The notes beneath the pieces are model-generated. The model did no database searches. It had not been told where the DNA came from and saw only the letters and a program-made list of their open reading frames with translations. 45,636 nt of DNA. Source: Hymenopellis radicata (taxonomy: Eukaryota; Basidiomycota; Agaricomycetes; Agaricales; Physalacriaceae). Position 1 is the stretch's first letter. Each line of letters opens with the position of its first letter. Position numbers and translations under genes: made by a program. Shown piece by piece: positions 1 through 10,760 of the stretch. The stretch spans positions 1-45,636 of the forward strand of contig JADNRX010000412.1 in assembly GCA_015501595.1 (NCBI GenBank). Direction: 5' to 3'.

Positions 1-502
1 GTGAGCAGTAGCAGGGATAGTCATAATGAGCAGAATGGGCATCCTTGGACTGGAGATGGGGATTTTATAGTCTTTTTTCATGGCATGGCCAAACAAGTGT
101 GGCCAAATAAACCATTAACAGCAGGTGCTAAGCAGTATGGAGCGATACTTGACATCTCTCTCTAGCTGAGGTGTAGGGTGGTGATGCCCATATTCGGAAT
201 GCTGTGTCTAGAAGGTTCTCGGTGCTGTACGGGTCGTTTCGCATCAGAACAGGGTGAACTCACACGATTACGACTAGTTACAGCGTGTCTGAGCCCATCT
301 TTCTGTTGTGGAAAGTCCATTGTTATCGATTCCTTATTGATAGTAACAGCCAAATAGAAGCTTTATTTACATTCAGTTCTGCCCAAACAACGGGGAGCGG
401 GCACAGACGCCACATCACTGCGAGGGTACCATCATGATGTCATCATCTATCCTAATGCGGTACGCAGCGGAACACCGCCGCTTCTGCCGCCTCCCGCCCC
501 AT

Positions 503-717
503 CTTCTAATCAAAATCAGAAGTGAGGCTCTACTCCGAGGAAGTGGCCGCTCACTTTTGGAAAGTAAAGTTTACTTTCCCAGAGTTCACACTCACTTTCT
601 GAGACCAGGATCTCACTCTCAGAAAAGTAGCCTTCCACTTGTCAAGGCACACTCTCACTTGTCAAAAGTGTCGGCTCACTTCGAAAAGTAAGTAGAAAAA
701 GTAGTATTTCACGCTCT
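503..717. repeat. 215-bp direct repeat, copy A
   Basis: This 215-bp stretch is matched at high identity and with no net length change by 3917-4131. Both begin cttctRatcaaaatcag and end tttcacgctct. The similarity extends more weakly upstream of each copy (from about 400 and 3790, sharing cagacgccacat). The body is made of short imperfect palindromes of CACTTT and AAAGTG. The two copies bracket about 3.2 kb of degraded sequence. They could be remnants of one dispersed non-coding repeat family or the ends of a decayed element; no retrotransposon genes lie between them. Six-frame reading opens in both copies but looks like repeat, not protein. Confidence 0.85.
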
Positions 718-965
718 CGAAAATATGGGCGAAATACTGTGTAAAAATTAAATTTTCACTTACTTTGCCTTTTTCACCGAAATTTTGCGTGATCACTCTT
801 TAAAGTGACGGTGAGCTTCAAATTTTGACGTTGCACTTTGGAAAATGATCACTCAAGTTTGCAAAGTGAATGCCCACTCTCGAAAGTGAGCAGACACTTT
901 TCAGAAGTAAGCGGCCACTTTTCGGAAGTGAGACGCCACTTTACGGAAGTGAAGCGGCACTTTCT
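545..965. repeat. Array of CACTTT/AAAGTG palindromic units
   Basis: More than ten imperfect inverted units of the form CACTTT-(1-4 nt)-AAAGTG are packed here, for example near 549, 598, 878, 898, 921, 940 and 958. The first part is shared with copy B at 3917-4131; the stretch after 717 is present only here. Each unit could form a small hairpin. I cannot assign a function; repeat-internal amplification is the simplest reading. Confidence 0.7.
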
Positions 966-2165
966 TGCTAGAAGCCAACCTTAGTCCCGCCAGCTCCGCC
1001 AGATGCCGCCGATCATTTCTAAACGGGTAAGTCAGCCTCTTTGAAACAAAGGAAAACAAACACAGCTTTCTCTCTGTTCGTGACAGCGCGTCGAGCGCGT
1101 CAGAGGGTGAGCCTGCATTTTCTCACCCTAGACCCCGCTGTGCGCTGACTTACCCGCGGCGGTCTCAAGGCAGGACGAATCCTTGTTCTCGTTTTGACTG
1201 TCTCGTTGCAGGGTGCTGCCACCTCGTGCGACGTGAATCTCAACCGCTACGGCGCCGCCAAGTGGCACCCGTTCTTACCCACCCAGCAGCGACACATGGC
1301 CGAGCCCGCGGCAACGGCGGTAGGGTGTACTCCTACCAGGGGCTGACCTCACGAAACTCTTCACGGTCTCCATAACACCGTCCGCGTTGAAAGGCTTTGC
1401 ACGACTTTGCCGCCTTCAAACCGCCGGCGAATTCGTCTGGGGTTGTCGGGTTGCCAGTCTCAGACGACTATTCTGGCACTATCTCTTCATGGATTAACAA
1501 CCAAAGGCGCGATCCCTCGAGCATGAAGGTCGTCGCTGCTGTTCGGTGAGTCTCATTGAGTTTCACGCTGTCATTCATACTTAACTTACCTCCTCAGGCT
1601 TGACCTCAAGATACGGCACTGCTTGCTGGCTTTGTGTTTGAACCACGGTGACCAGCGCGTCAAGCACAACCACTACCTTATGGACATCTTTATCTGTTGT
1701 CCTTACTCTGCCATCCGCGACGTCAGGCTCATGGACACCTCGCTGTAGCCATGGCTCCAACGCGTCTTCCAACTGGTGGTAGTCGCCCCCGCTTTTGAAC
1801 GAGCTGCTCTAGGGTGCGTGTATCCTTCCTCGGCTTTAACAAGTTGACTGACCCCCCATTCTTTCACAGAACGGCCATACTCAAGACTCATGTTGCCGTT
1901 CTCAGATGTTGTCGACTCGCCATTCCGACGCTAGCGATCCTCAAATCGCGTCGTGATGACTGGTATCTGCCGGTGCTGCTGGTAAACGCGTTCCCGAATA
2001 TGCGGTGTGTTATTCACTGCCGTCCGTCTTACTTCGGCTTGTGGCCACGGTTTGATGGAAGGCACTACGTCCGGCGATGCATCGCTTATTCCTAGATGGT
2101 TATATTACTGACATGGGCCTGCATATCCAGGATTTTCTACGCTTTCTTTCTTTCTTAGATACGTA
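718..2165. other. Region without a supportable gene
   Basis: This stretch contains the tail of the palindromic repeat (to about 965) and then unrecognised sequence. Splice-like signals occur (for example GTGAGT at about 1544 with a later CAG), and it lies directly upstream of the aldehyde dehydrogenase fragment, so decayed 5' exons of that gene may be here. I could not recognise conserved residues in any frame. Confidence 0.5.
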
Positions 2166-2390
2166 GGACGAGGGAGCGTCATCTACAGTCAAGCCGTCGC
2201 CGAACATCCTCTCATCCAGAAGGTCGCGTTCACAGGCAGTACCGCGACGGTACGACGCGTACAGGAGGCATCGTCCAAGTCGGATTTGAAGGCCATCACT
2301 CTGGCACTGGGCGCCCTAATATCATCTTCGATGACGCGGACCTCCAACAAGCCATCAAGTGGGTGTCTATGGGTATCTTCCCTAACCATG
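2166..2390 (+). pseudogene. Aldehyde dehydrogenase fragment, frameshifted
   Basis: One exon-sized piece reads as the central part of the NAD(P)-dependent aldehyde dehydrogenase superfamily: the cofactor-binding stretch HPLIQKVAFTGST, then the ELGG-region and NIIFDDADL followed by a GIFPNHG end just before a GTAAGT donor. In active enzymes the VAFTGST loop contacts NAD and the glutamate of ELGG is the general base. Here that element reads ALGA, with a one-base frame change at about 2311 between it and NIIFDD, so both the key Glu and the frame are lost. No catalytic-Cys exon could be followed downstream, where GQxC would be expected after the intron. It sits between the two copies of a direct repeat. 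I read it as a decayed gene remnant; a homopolymer error could explain the frame but not the missing flanking exons. Confidence 0.7.
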
Positions 2391-3916
2391 GTAAGTATTG
2401 TTACCCTTGTTGCTTCGACTCCAAGTGTCTAAACCCGCGACTCTAGGCCAGACGGCTAACTTATCCTTCCGAGAGCAACACAAGCATACGGAAGATGTCT
2501 CGCAAGTCTGTTCGCCACTATGGCTGAGACCTCACGATCCTATACCCGTTACCTCTGAGCTCTGCCCGCCCCTTTCGAGGATATTCCCTCGAAACGATGA
2601 CGGAGGCGACCTTGAATGCATTGCGCGCGAACAAGTAGCAGCCGACGTTTTGTGGAAAGCATACTGGTGTAAGTCGTGTCGAACTTGGAGTGTGTTGTAC
2701 TGATCCTCTCGATTTAGGCTGTATCTCAAGCTTCTACACAAGCCTGGACTCTTGAGTTCGCTGTTCGGAATTGGTGGGTACTTCATGCCCGATTCTAATC
2801 TGAATTCGAGTAAGCCTTGCTTGTAGGGGATCGTCCGTGTCCGTGCGTTGATTGCTCGCATTGCCTTCATCCTTCCTGACCTCACATATACCATTACACT
2901 CCTCGTGTTACCTTTCCTCTCTTTGGTCCTCATGCACGTTCGATACCCCCCGCGCAATGGCTCGGGGGCTGTCGTCGGGCATGACATACGCCCTAGAGCC
3001 CATGGGACATTCCGCGGGTCGTCCAACCCACCTAACTCGTACGATACGGAGTACAACCTCGCACTGTCGATAACGGGTACCATGTTTTGGACTCCGGGCG
3101 ACAATGCATTGTTGACTTTTTCAGATGCTCGCAACTGACGTAGCTTGCAGACGGCGCGCCTAAATTCCAATCTGGTCGTCGTTGTCAGCCGGGACGACCT
3201 TCGAGATTTATTAAACGGCCTGAATGATGTGAGAACAACAAATGGAAGAATGTTGGACGCGATTAAGGAACAACAGACAGTACTAGCACGAACAGCAAGG
3301 ACAGCCCATGGAGAATAAACAACAACGGGGACCAATGCATCTGATATATCCTCGGAGGCCTACCACCATCGACGAGGCTGTTCTGGATTAGTGCTTGTCT
3401 TACCGTCGTGTCCCTCATATCGAGGACTGACGCGGACTCGTCTCCCTTCGAGGAAAGGTCAAAGGGCCCGTATCGGTTCAATCACTGGTGACATTGTTCA
3501 GCTGAATCAGAATGAGGACGATACTAGTCGCTCTGTGAAAGAAGACAGCGAGCGAGCAATCGCGAATTCGCTACGGACCAAAGGCGTTAGCGGGCAGCCA
3601 TATGCGAATGCGGATGGGCTGGAAGCATAATGTTAAAACGTGGGGGACTTGAAAACAGAGACAACGATGGAATGCCAAATGACGAATCCTAGAAGGACTC
3701 GGAAGCGGGCGCGACTAAGACGGCATGAGTGGCCCAAAGGTATGACCGACAAACTTGAGAGTACTGAAAACATGGCATGATACGGGGAAGACGGCGCAGA
3801 CGCCACATATGATGGCGAAGCTCATCCCAATACGGTATGAAGCGGCAACGCCGCGTGATGGCATCAACCATGCGCGCTTCTGCCGCGCCTCCCCCCCCTC
3901 CCCCGTTCCTGCCACT
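2391..3916. other. Region without a supportable gene
   Basis: Downstream of the aldehyde dehydrogenase remnant I see scattered splice-like sites and long antisense open frames (an 804-nt frame on the minus strand, 2532-3335) but no recognisable domain. The last part (about 3790-3916) is a weak extension of repeat copy B. Probably decayed coding sequence and repeat flank. Confidence 0.45.
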
Positions 3917-4131
3917 CTTCTGATCAAAATCAGAAGTGAGGTGGTACTCTATGGAAGTGGCCGCTCACTTTCGGAAAGTGAAATTTACTTTGCCAGAGTT
4001 CACACTCACTTTCTGAGACAAGGATCTCACTCTCAGAAAAGTAGCCTTCCACTTGTTGAGGCACACTCTCACTTGTCAAAAGTGCCGGCTCACTTCGAAA
4101 AGTGACTTAAAAAAGCAGTATTTCACGCTCT
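3917..4131. repeat. 215-bp direct repeat, copy B
   Basis: This is the second copy of the repeat at 503-717, same orientation and same length, differing by scattered substitutions. Immediately after its end lie a 37-bp tandem duplication and a small inverted-repeat transposon, so this short interval has accumulated several repeat types. Confidence 0.85.
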
Positions 4132-4133
4132 GT

Positions 4134-4207
4134 AAAAAGTGGAATTATTACCCAGTATTACCACCAAACGAAAAAGTGGAATTATTACCCAGTATTACCA
4201 CCAAACC
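4134..4207. repeat. Tandem duplication of a 37-bp unit
   Basis: Two head-to-tail 37-bp units, 4134-4170 and 4171-4207, are identical except for the last base. The unit starts aaaaagtggaattattaccc. It joins repeat copy B to the flank of the inverted-repeat element at 4237. The near-perfect identity suggests a recent duplication or slippage event. Confidence 0.9.
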
Positions 4208-4236
4208 GACGACCGAGCTGAGAGCTCTTAGCTCTA

Positions 4237-4689
4237 TAGGGTGGTGAAGTAAACCCTAGGTTTTGATACCGGTAGGGTTTACTGCGGTAAGTTACCGGTA
4301 TCGATACCGGTAACTTACCTCACGGTCGAGGAGGTAGGTAACTTACGAAACATGTGACTAATCACATGATCAATGAGGGTAGGAGGGACCCGGAGAAGGT
4401 CAAGAGAAGGTTGCAAGTGGAGAAGGGAGGGTACTGTAGGTTACAAATCATGGGTAAAGGCACTGCACAGTAGACACAGTTAAAATATGCCCAATTTGAC
4501 ACCAAAATTCACCCTGAGAAGCGAAAAATCGGGCCCCAGAAGCCCCGCGAGAAATTGCGCCACGCTTCTCACGTGAAAAGTCACGTGTTGGGTAAGTAAC
4601 GGTAAGTAACGGTATTGAAACCTAGGCCTCCCAGAGGTCCCGGTATCTTACCGGTAAGTAACCGAGGGTAGGTTTACTTCACCACCCTA
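4237..4689. mobile_element. Non-autonomous DNA transposon (MITE-like)
   Basis: The ends are inverted repeats: TAGGGTGGTGAAGTAAACC on the left and its exact reverse complement GGTTTACTTCACCACCCTA on the right, giving an element of about 453 bp. A TA dinucleotide flanks each end (4235-4236 and 4690-4691), which fits a TA target duplication. An 8-bp direct repeat, tagctcta, also lies at 4229-4236 and 4697-4704, but on the right it is separated from the repeat end by 7 bp, so a hAT-type 8-bp duplication is less clean. Inside are subterminal copies of gataccggta / taccggtaag in both orientations near each end. No transposase frame is present, so movement would need an enzyme from elsewhere. Confidence 0.8.
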
Positions 4690-4704
4690 TAGGCTATAGC
4701 TCTA

Positions 4705-5236
4705 AGTATATAAGAAAAGAAGAATTCAACAAAACGAATATCTATTCTCCGAAGAGAATGTTGAGCCCAAAGATTGATGAGACGGCGTATAGATGTGCGG
4801 CCCGCACGGAATCCCCTAGTAAAAGGCGAGGGGATTGTCTGCTTGAGGATCACACCGCCGACAACGAATTTAGGCTGGTTTCTGTAGCCATCACGAACGA
4901 TTTGTTTTTCGTTTGGATGGCAGAGTAGATTCTGATCGAAGAAAATGTCGAGTCTATTGAGTCGGGCCACTGCGCCGATGGCACTCTGCCTTTGACCAGT
5001 TTTGACCACTCTTCAACCGCCCACTTGCACCGTTCTGGAATGCTATCGGCCTAACTTCCTTAATACTTAGCCTCTCTTAAGGAACCCGCTCTTTTGCCAC
5101 ATGATGTATGGTCCCATGGTCGACAATAACACACGCGAACGCATGTAAACTTACTGCCCTGGCTTCTTGCCGCAGGTCACCTGAAGTTGGGACTTGGATG
5201 TTCAGGTTCCTGGGCATATTCGACCTATCCTCTACC
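4705..5236. other. 5' flank of the GH125 gene
   Basis: No gene could be supported here. An antisense frame (4674-5009) runs across the end of the transposon and shows no recognisable motif. The last part is presumably the promoter and 5' leader of the alpha-mannosidase gene; a CAG at about 5176 preceded by a pyrimidine-poor tract could be a leader acceptor, but no clear TATA box was seen. Confidence 0.4.
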
Positions 5237-7687
5237 ATGATGAGGCCCAGAAACTTTTGGAAGCTCGCTTCTGCTCTGCTGGGACTGGGGGCAGTGGGGA
5301 AAGCTCAGTGTCCGGATTACACGTCCTATTCGCGGGCAAGTGCACCTCGAAACGCTACGGATTGATCGTAATGACTTGTGCGCTTTAGGAAGCCCATGGA
5401 AATCTGTCGTCGGGACCGTTGGCGCTGCCTTACATGAGACCAGACCCGGCCTGTCGTACCTTCAACAGTACTGCTGTCGAAGTATGTGTTCCGTTCTGCT
5501 CTATGTCCACTTCGAATGAAACTTGCACCCAAGCAAGTTATCGAGGACATGAAAGCGCGTCTGAAAGATCCCGACTTGGCCAGGTTGTTCGAAAACACCT
5601 TCCCAAATACACTTGGTGAGTGTTCGTTGTTCTTCCATGCCATGTGCTGACTGCTTTCTCTCCATAGACACTACCGTCAAATACTACAACTCCGTTCGTC
5701 TTACGATTAATCACTGTGAACGCAGTTACGAGCTTTTCGATAGAGCGAGAATCTTGCATTCATTATCACTGGCGTTTGTGTCTTTCCGCTTGAAAAACCT
5801 GCCATTCTAATGTTGCCATAGGATATCACGTATGGAATGCCACGAATTGGTAACTACACCCTACTAACCTAGCCTTTATCACCCAGAGCTCAATGGCTGC
5901 GCGACACTGCCAACCAAGTAAATACAACCTCCCTACTGCACACCTGGACTAATGCATCGATCAGTTTGCTCATTACAAATCGCTGTTGGCCATTGACGAG
6001 GAACTTGCGCGTCTTGTCAAAGCAGTCATCAACAATGAAGCGCGTTATGTGGCGGAGTATCCTTACTGTTCGTGACTCCGCTTGCTCCTGGCTAATCCTC
6101 ACTCATAATTTGACAGGTGGGGCATTCCAACCGCCTCCGGAGAGCGGCCTTTCCCCTTCTCATAACGACTGGGCTGATGGTGTCACTGTTAATCCGTAAG
6201 ACCTCTCATCAGCAAGCCCTTTCGAGAGTATTCCTGACGTTCTATGTAGTCCAGTGAACAACCAAACTGTATTTGAGTGTAAGGTAAAACAAACCCTCTT
6301 CTCTATTGGGAAGAAGACCCGCTCATGTTCTTTGAAGTACGAAATCGACTCTCTTTGCGGCTTCTTGAAGCTCTCGCGGTCATATTTCGATGCCACACAG
6401 GATGATTCCTTCATGAATGACAACTGTAAGCCATGAACATCCCTCCGTGCTGTAACTTCACCTTTGACGTAGGGTTCGGTGCGATTGACCAAATCTTCCG
6501 CGTCATTAATGAACAATCCCAACCCTCGTTCGACGAAAATTTCAACTTCATCTCATACTACAACTGGACCGGAGGCAATGGCGCGCTCTCTCCACGCGTT
6601 CCTAATGGTGGTAATGGTGAACCCAAGGCATATACCGGTATGGTTGGAACACATCATCGGCCGTCGGACGATATTAGTGTCTTCGCCTTCTTAACTCCGG
6701 CAAATGCCATGCTTAGCGTTGAATTGGATCACCTGGCGACTGTACTGGACGCTACGGGCCAGGGGGCTAATATCAGTCAGTCGGCTAAGGAGTGGAGTGC
6801 TCGTATACGAGACGCTGTTTGGGATACCACCGTCGGTTCTTTGACTGAGAAGCTTTTTTTACCCCTACTCATCATGCGCTAGGTTGTTGATAACATTTTC
6901 GCATACGAAACGAATGGTATGATAGCTCTTCCTTCTCTCAGCTGTGAGGCTTAATGATTGTTTCCAGGATTCGGTGGCCGTTATGTCATGGACGACGCAA
7001 ACGTACCTGTAGGTTAACGTTGCCTTCCCTTATCCTTCTACGTAGATTAATGGTCTATTTTCAGTCGTTGCTTTCACTTCCGTATCTTGGATTCCTTGAC
7101 AAAGAGGATCCGGCGTACGTAGCAACTCGCGATGTCTTGTTATCGAACAAGAACCCATACTACGCGTCGGGAGGGGGATTCAGCGGAACTGGGTAGGTTC
7201 ACCTCTACTTCCACGGCTCTGTTTTGACATACCCGCCGCCAGTGGGCCCCACGTTGACCCGTGGCATCCGTGGTAAGTCCCCTTGAATGTCGAATGTAGA
7301 ATTAGAATAACTGATACCTGCGCAGGCCAATGTCCCAAATCTCTGCGATCTTCGGATCGGACGACGACGACGAGATTGTCAATGCTCTTTACATCATTGC
7401 GAATGTAGGTATTCCATCAATTGCTTCTCATCTCGCGATCCTAACGTTTTTGCTACTAGCACACTAACGGGTTGGGCCTGATCCACGAATCCCAATCGAT
7501 CTATAATGGCTCAGACTATACTCGGAGCTGGTTTGCTTGGGCGAACAGCTATTTTGCAGAGTACGTTTTCTGTTTCCGTTTAGAAAATAATCAAACCTCA
7601 GATCTATGTAGAATGCTTTTAGACCTTGCTGACCGAAAGCCGGGTCTGATTTTCTCAGAAGACGAAAGCTACAGGCCTGGTCAATGA
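5237..7687 (+). CDS. Secreted GH125 exo-alpha-1,6-mannosidase-like protein
   Basis: Nineteen exons join to a 506-residue protein with all phases matching. The start [10 protein letters not shown] is followed by a hydrophobic run ending AVGKAQ, a signal peptide. Glycoside hydrolase family 125 hallmarks follow in order: FIITGDITAQWLRD around residue 110, the [10 protein letters not shown] helix, the [10 protein letters not shown] segment that lines the active site, [30 protein letters not shown], and the end NGLGLIHES...[13 protein letters not shown]125 enzymes cleave terminal alpha-1,6-mannose without metal; fungal members (including S. pombe Mug157 relatives) are thought to act on mannans or N-glycans. 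Exons: 5237-5335, 5389-5481, 5534-5615, 5668-5693, 5744-5773, 5822-5829, 5887-5917, 5965-6067, 6117-6195, 6250-6283, 6338-6425, 6473-6831, 6883-6916, 6968-7008, 7065-7192, 7243-7272, 7326-7404, 7460-7560, 7612-7687. Intron 1 uses a GC donor and exon 6 is only 8 nt. Confidence 0.92.
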
Positions 7688-8085
7688 AAGCAAGGGGACG
7701 CTTGAGAAAAAGACATGTTCAGCTGTTTGCTTTCCCTTTGTAAGTCAACAGGAAATAATATGCGTAACATTGCGAGTGGTGTGTAGTTGCAGTGCGTTGC
7801 GACTCAAGCAAGTGAGAAGACTGACGGCGCGACGCTTGTATGAGCGGCGATCTAGGACTCGACACTTGGTCAACTGTCATGAAAATAATGAGTCGTGGGA
7901 CTGCGGTATGTCTCATTCAATAAATTCATATATCCAACACCTCAACAATAATACTACTACAGATCTCCGTATGATTTTTTTCTCCGCCCCTTTTCAGAAT
8001 CAAACTAAGTCAAGAAGCTGATAAACCTTTCGATTAACCTAAAGCAAGTGATGTGTTCCAATGTATGTGGCGGCAGGCGCGTCGT
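7688..8085. other. 3' flank shared by convergent genes
   Basis: The GH125 gene on the plus strand and the cupredoxin-like gene on the minus strand converge here. The sequence is AT-richer than the genes and I see no further coding signal. It should hold both polyadenylation regions. Confidence 0.45.
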
Positions 8086-8611
8086 TCAAGACGCGATGGC
8101 ATTTGCCATGAACTGCGCCTCCGTCATGCCATCGGGCGGGTTGATGGCCAGCGTCATTCCCGCCTGCAATGAGCACCTCCAGCTTGCATGCAGGAGACCC
8201 AGTGCGGCAAAGTGTCGCTGATGGTGATGACAGCGGTCTGCGACCCGCCCGTGGTGTCGTGGCTGAAGCGTCTGTCAGATAGCGTACTCATACGACAGAG
8301 AAAGGCCTACAATCCAGTGTCAAATGCTCCGGGGCCGACACCTCCAGGAGGGGGCGGGCAGGGCGACGTGTACGTGGTCGTCGTGGCCGAGTCTGGTGAC
8401 AGGCGGTGAGTACTCAAGCTCGAAATAGGCGGTACTGAGGCTCACGGTTCCTCGTCAAGAACGTGAAGGTGACAGTGTCGCCGACGTTGGGATGGATCTC
8501 GTTGGGGGAGAACGCGAAGAGGTTGTTCGGGCCGACTTGCACGTCAATGTTCGCCGCGAATGCGACAGGGACGAACGCGAGGGCGAGGGCGACGATAGAC
8601 TTGAAAAGCAT
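8086..8611 (-). pseudogene. Secreted cupredoxin-like protein with a frameshift
   Basis: Read on the minus strand, MLFKSIVALALAFVPVAFA is a clear signal peptide, followed by NIDVQVGPNNLFAFSP, IHPNVGDTVTF, then RNHS after intron 1 (8393-8445, 53 bp), and SPCPPPPGGVGPGAFDTG. After intron 2 (8272-8310, only 39 bp) comes AVITISDTLPHWVSC...AHC and the end GMTLAINPPDGM up to a stop at 8086. This is the plastocyanin-like layout of small fungal extracellular proteins, with His (NHS), Cys and His as candidate copper ligands. The frame breaks between AHC and AGMTLAINPP at about 8166, where one base (a C on the coding strand) is missing. Either a sequencing error in a working gene or a recent pseudogene. 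The region around Cys also carries two or three extra residues compared with the usual FYCxQxGHC spacing. Confidence 0.65.
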
Positions 8612-10760
8612 GGTGTTCGAGGTAGCGTTAACGTGCAATGTAGCTGTTGCTGCTATACTGATATGCTGTTTTCGTAGGCCTTTTATACTCGACTTTCAAG
8701 GAACATACCCCAGGGAGAGGCATGTCCATTTGGTATACGTGTGTGACACGGATGTTGGAAATACCCATGCTAATTTGGCGTGGCGGTGAGCGACACGTCT
8801 CGGGCGGAAATGGCTCACAAGAATAGCGGTCAATGATCCCCTGATACGTACTCTGAGACCGAGGTGCGAGAGCCGTTCGTGATTGACATCTTCCATCAGG
8901 CACTAAAAGTCTGTTGCCCGAATCGATTTTGACGTCCTGCAAGCGCGGTAACTGAGGTGAGTATGTTTAGCTGCTCTCACCAGCAATAGCCTCTTTTTCG
9001 GGACACAGAAATACGATGATCAGGACTTGTAGTTGTGCGCCACCGATAAGTTCTGAACACGGTATCGGTCACGCCTGGGCACATATGCCGCATGATAGAG
9101 CTTATGATGCATTGGCAAGTTGAATTGGTGTGAAGTTCGTCTCTGAGCCCGTTGTCATTCAATAGGAAAGTGCAGATTAAAATCAGATAATATCATCAGC
9201 CTCTCTGCCTGTCAAATCGGCCTTCGGATTGCTGGGAACATTACCAGGATTTGTCTGTACGGTCTCACAGACTGGCATGATATGCCCGCCAGTGTCAAAA
9301 CCTGTTCTGATTCCCCTTCTTCCGCCAAGCGTTGTGCGCCACATGAGCCTAAACTGTCGAACCGAGCAGTTAATCATCAAACAGACTGTCAGTGAGTCTT
9401 TTTGCTGCATTTGTGAGAGATGACATTCACCGGACAAGTCCCCCAAAGCAGGGAGCCGAGGGTTGGCCCCAGAATTGCTAATAAACCACCCAACTTAAAG
9501 TCTAAATATAGTCCAGGACGCGTCCGCGATTCAAGCCCAGAGTGGTATGCCCCGTGTACTGACCGTGGAAGCCAAAATCCGGGTTTCGACGGTTAAAAAC
9601 AAGGGGCAATTCTCACTCTTTGCACGTTCTGGGAAGCTACGAGTAACACGAGGATCTGCCGACCGATAGGCCTTCCGCTTGGAAGTCCTCTGAGCATCGA
9701 TTAGCGCTCTAATCGTCATGATATCTCTGTTCCCGTTCCTTGCCATGCAATGGTCATGCGAAAAGTCAGCTCCAAGTCGACATCCGTTCATTCGTCCCCG
9801 CCTAGGTGAGCTAAAGGCTTTACACGTTCATTAAATGACGTGGGACTGTCCTCAGCTTTACGGCCAATATTCTCACAGGCGACAGAAATGACCGTGTCGG
9901 GTAAGCTCCAGTATGGCGCTGTTGACGGTTCCAGAGTGGCGGTACTGGCACTGGCGGTACCGCTGCGGCCAATGATATGCACCGTTTCGGAGCCGTAACA
10001 GTGGTGAGTACAATGGTCTATTGGCGATGACCGTTTGTCTCTCAGGCTGTCCAGGTCCTATTCTTCCATCGTCCACCGAACATCCCACGGATCACCGACG
10101 ATGACAGTAGGATGAAGCGACCCCTTACGCGAAATGCGGCACGATATGAGGCAGGTCCCATAAGCGCGAGCATCGCGCGCACGTATAACACCGCCTGTGC
10201 TCTGGTCTTGGATGTAGACTCATCCTTTTTATCAGTTGATGATTATCGAGATGCGGTCGAGCAGACGTGTGCAGCAGGGACCCATGGCATTGGTGACCTA
10301 CTCGCATGGACTCGCAAAGAACAAGTAGCCCGACGAGTCTGGACCAGGACAGAAGGATGAACAAGTACTAGAGTGGTCAGAGTCGACGTTTAAAAATGCG
10401 AAGAACACATGAAACGATGCAGTCATAAGGGGACTACGGACGAAGTGCTCAGGATGTCCTTCTCGATTTGACGGAGAGAACTGACATTTGCTCGGACGGT
10501 TTACCGAGCACTGACGATGATGAGTGGTTTCAAGGAACCCTGGACCGTTGCCTAGAAAATGTCCTTCGCGATGAGCCAGAGATCAAGATTTGAAAAAGTA
10601 TTTGAGGGTAAATAACACGGTTTAGTGAGAAGGAAGTGGTTAAATATAATAAGTATAGACACCACCTGCTCACAAGGCGCCACAAGGGGCGGTCAGCACT
10701 GCTGGACGCTGTCAGTTTTCTTGCTCCCTAAAAAAACATTAGTACAAAAGCTGAGAGAAA
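8612..10760. other. Long stretch without a supportable gene
   Basis: About 2.1 kb between two minus-strand genes. Several open frames of 60-100 codons exist on both strands, including one at 9183-9446 minus, but none shows a recognisable domain, convincing splice continuity or a plausible start context. The first few hundred bases are the promoter side of the cupredoxin-like gene. Decayed genes or non-coding DNA are both possible. Confidence 0.4.

Noticed and set aside
2532..3335. 804-nt open frame on the minus strand (267 codons)
   Set aside because: It is basic, has no recognisable motif, and overlaps splice-like sites and decayed sequence on the plus strand. Length alone is weak support in this base composition.
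503..4131. Reading the two 215-bp repeats as LTRs of a retrotransposon
   Set aside because: No reverse transcriptase, integrase, gag, primer-binding site or TG..CA ends were seen, and the sequence between contains an aldehyde dehydrogenase remnant instead.
4674..5009. Minus-strand frame reaching into the MITE
   Set aside because: It starts in flanking DNA and ends in the transposon's terminal repeat; no transposase signature is present.
5893..6120. Treating the GH125 gene as a pseudogene because of many stops in the genomic frames
   Set aside because: All stops fall in introns; nineteen exons join in phase to a full-length protein.
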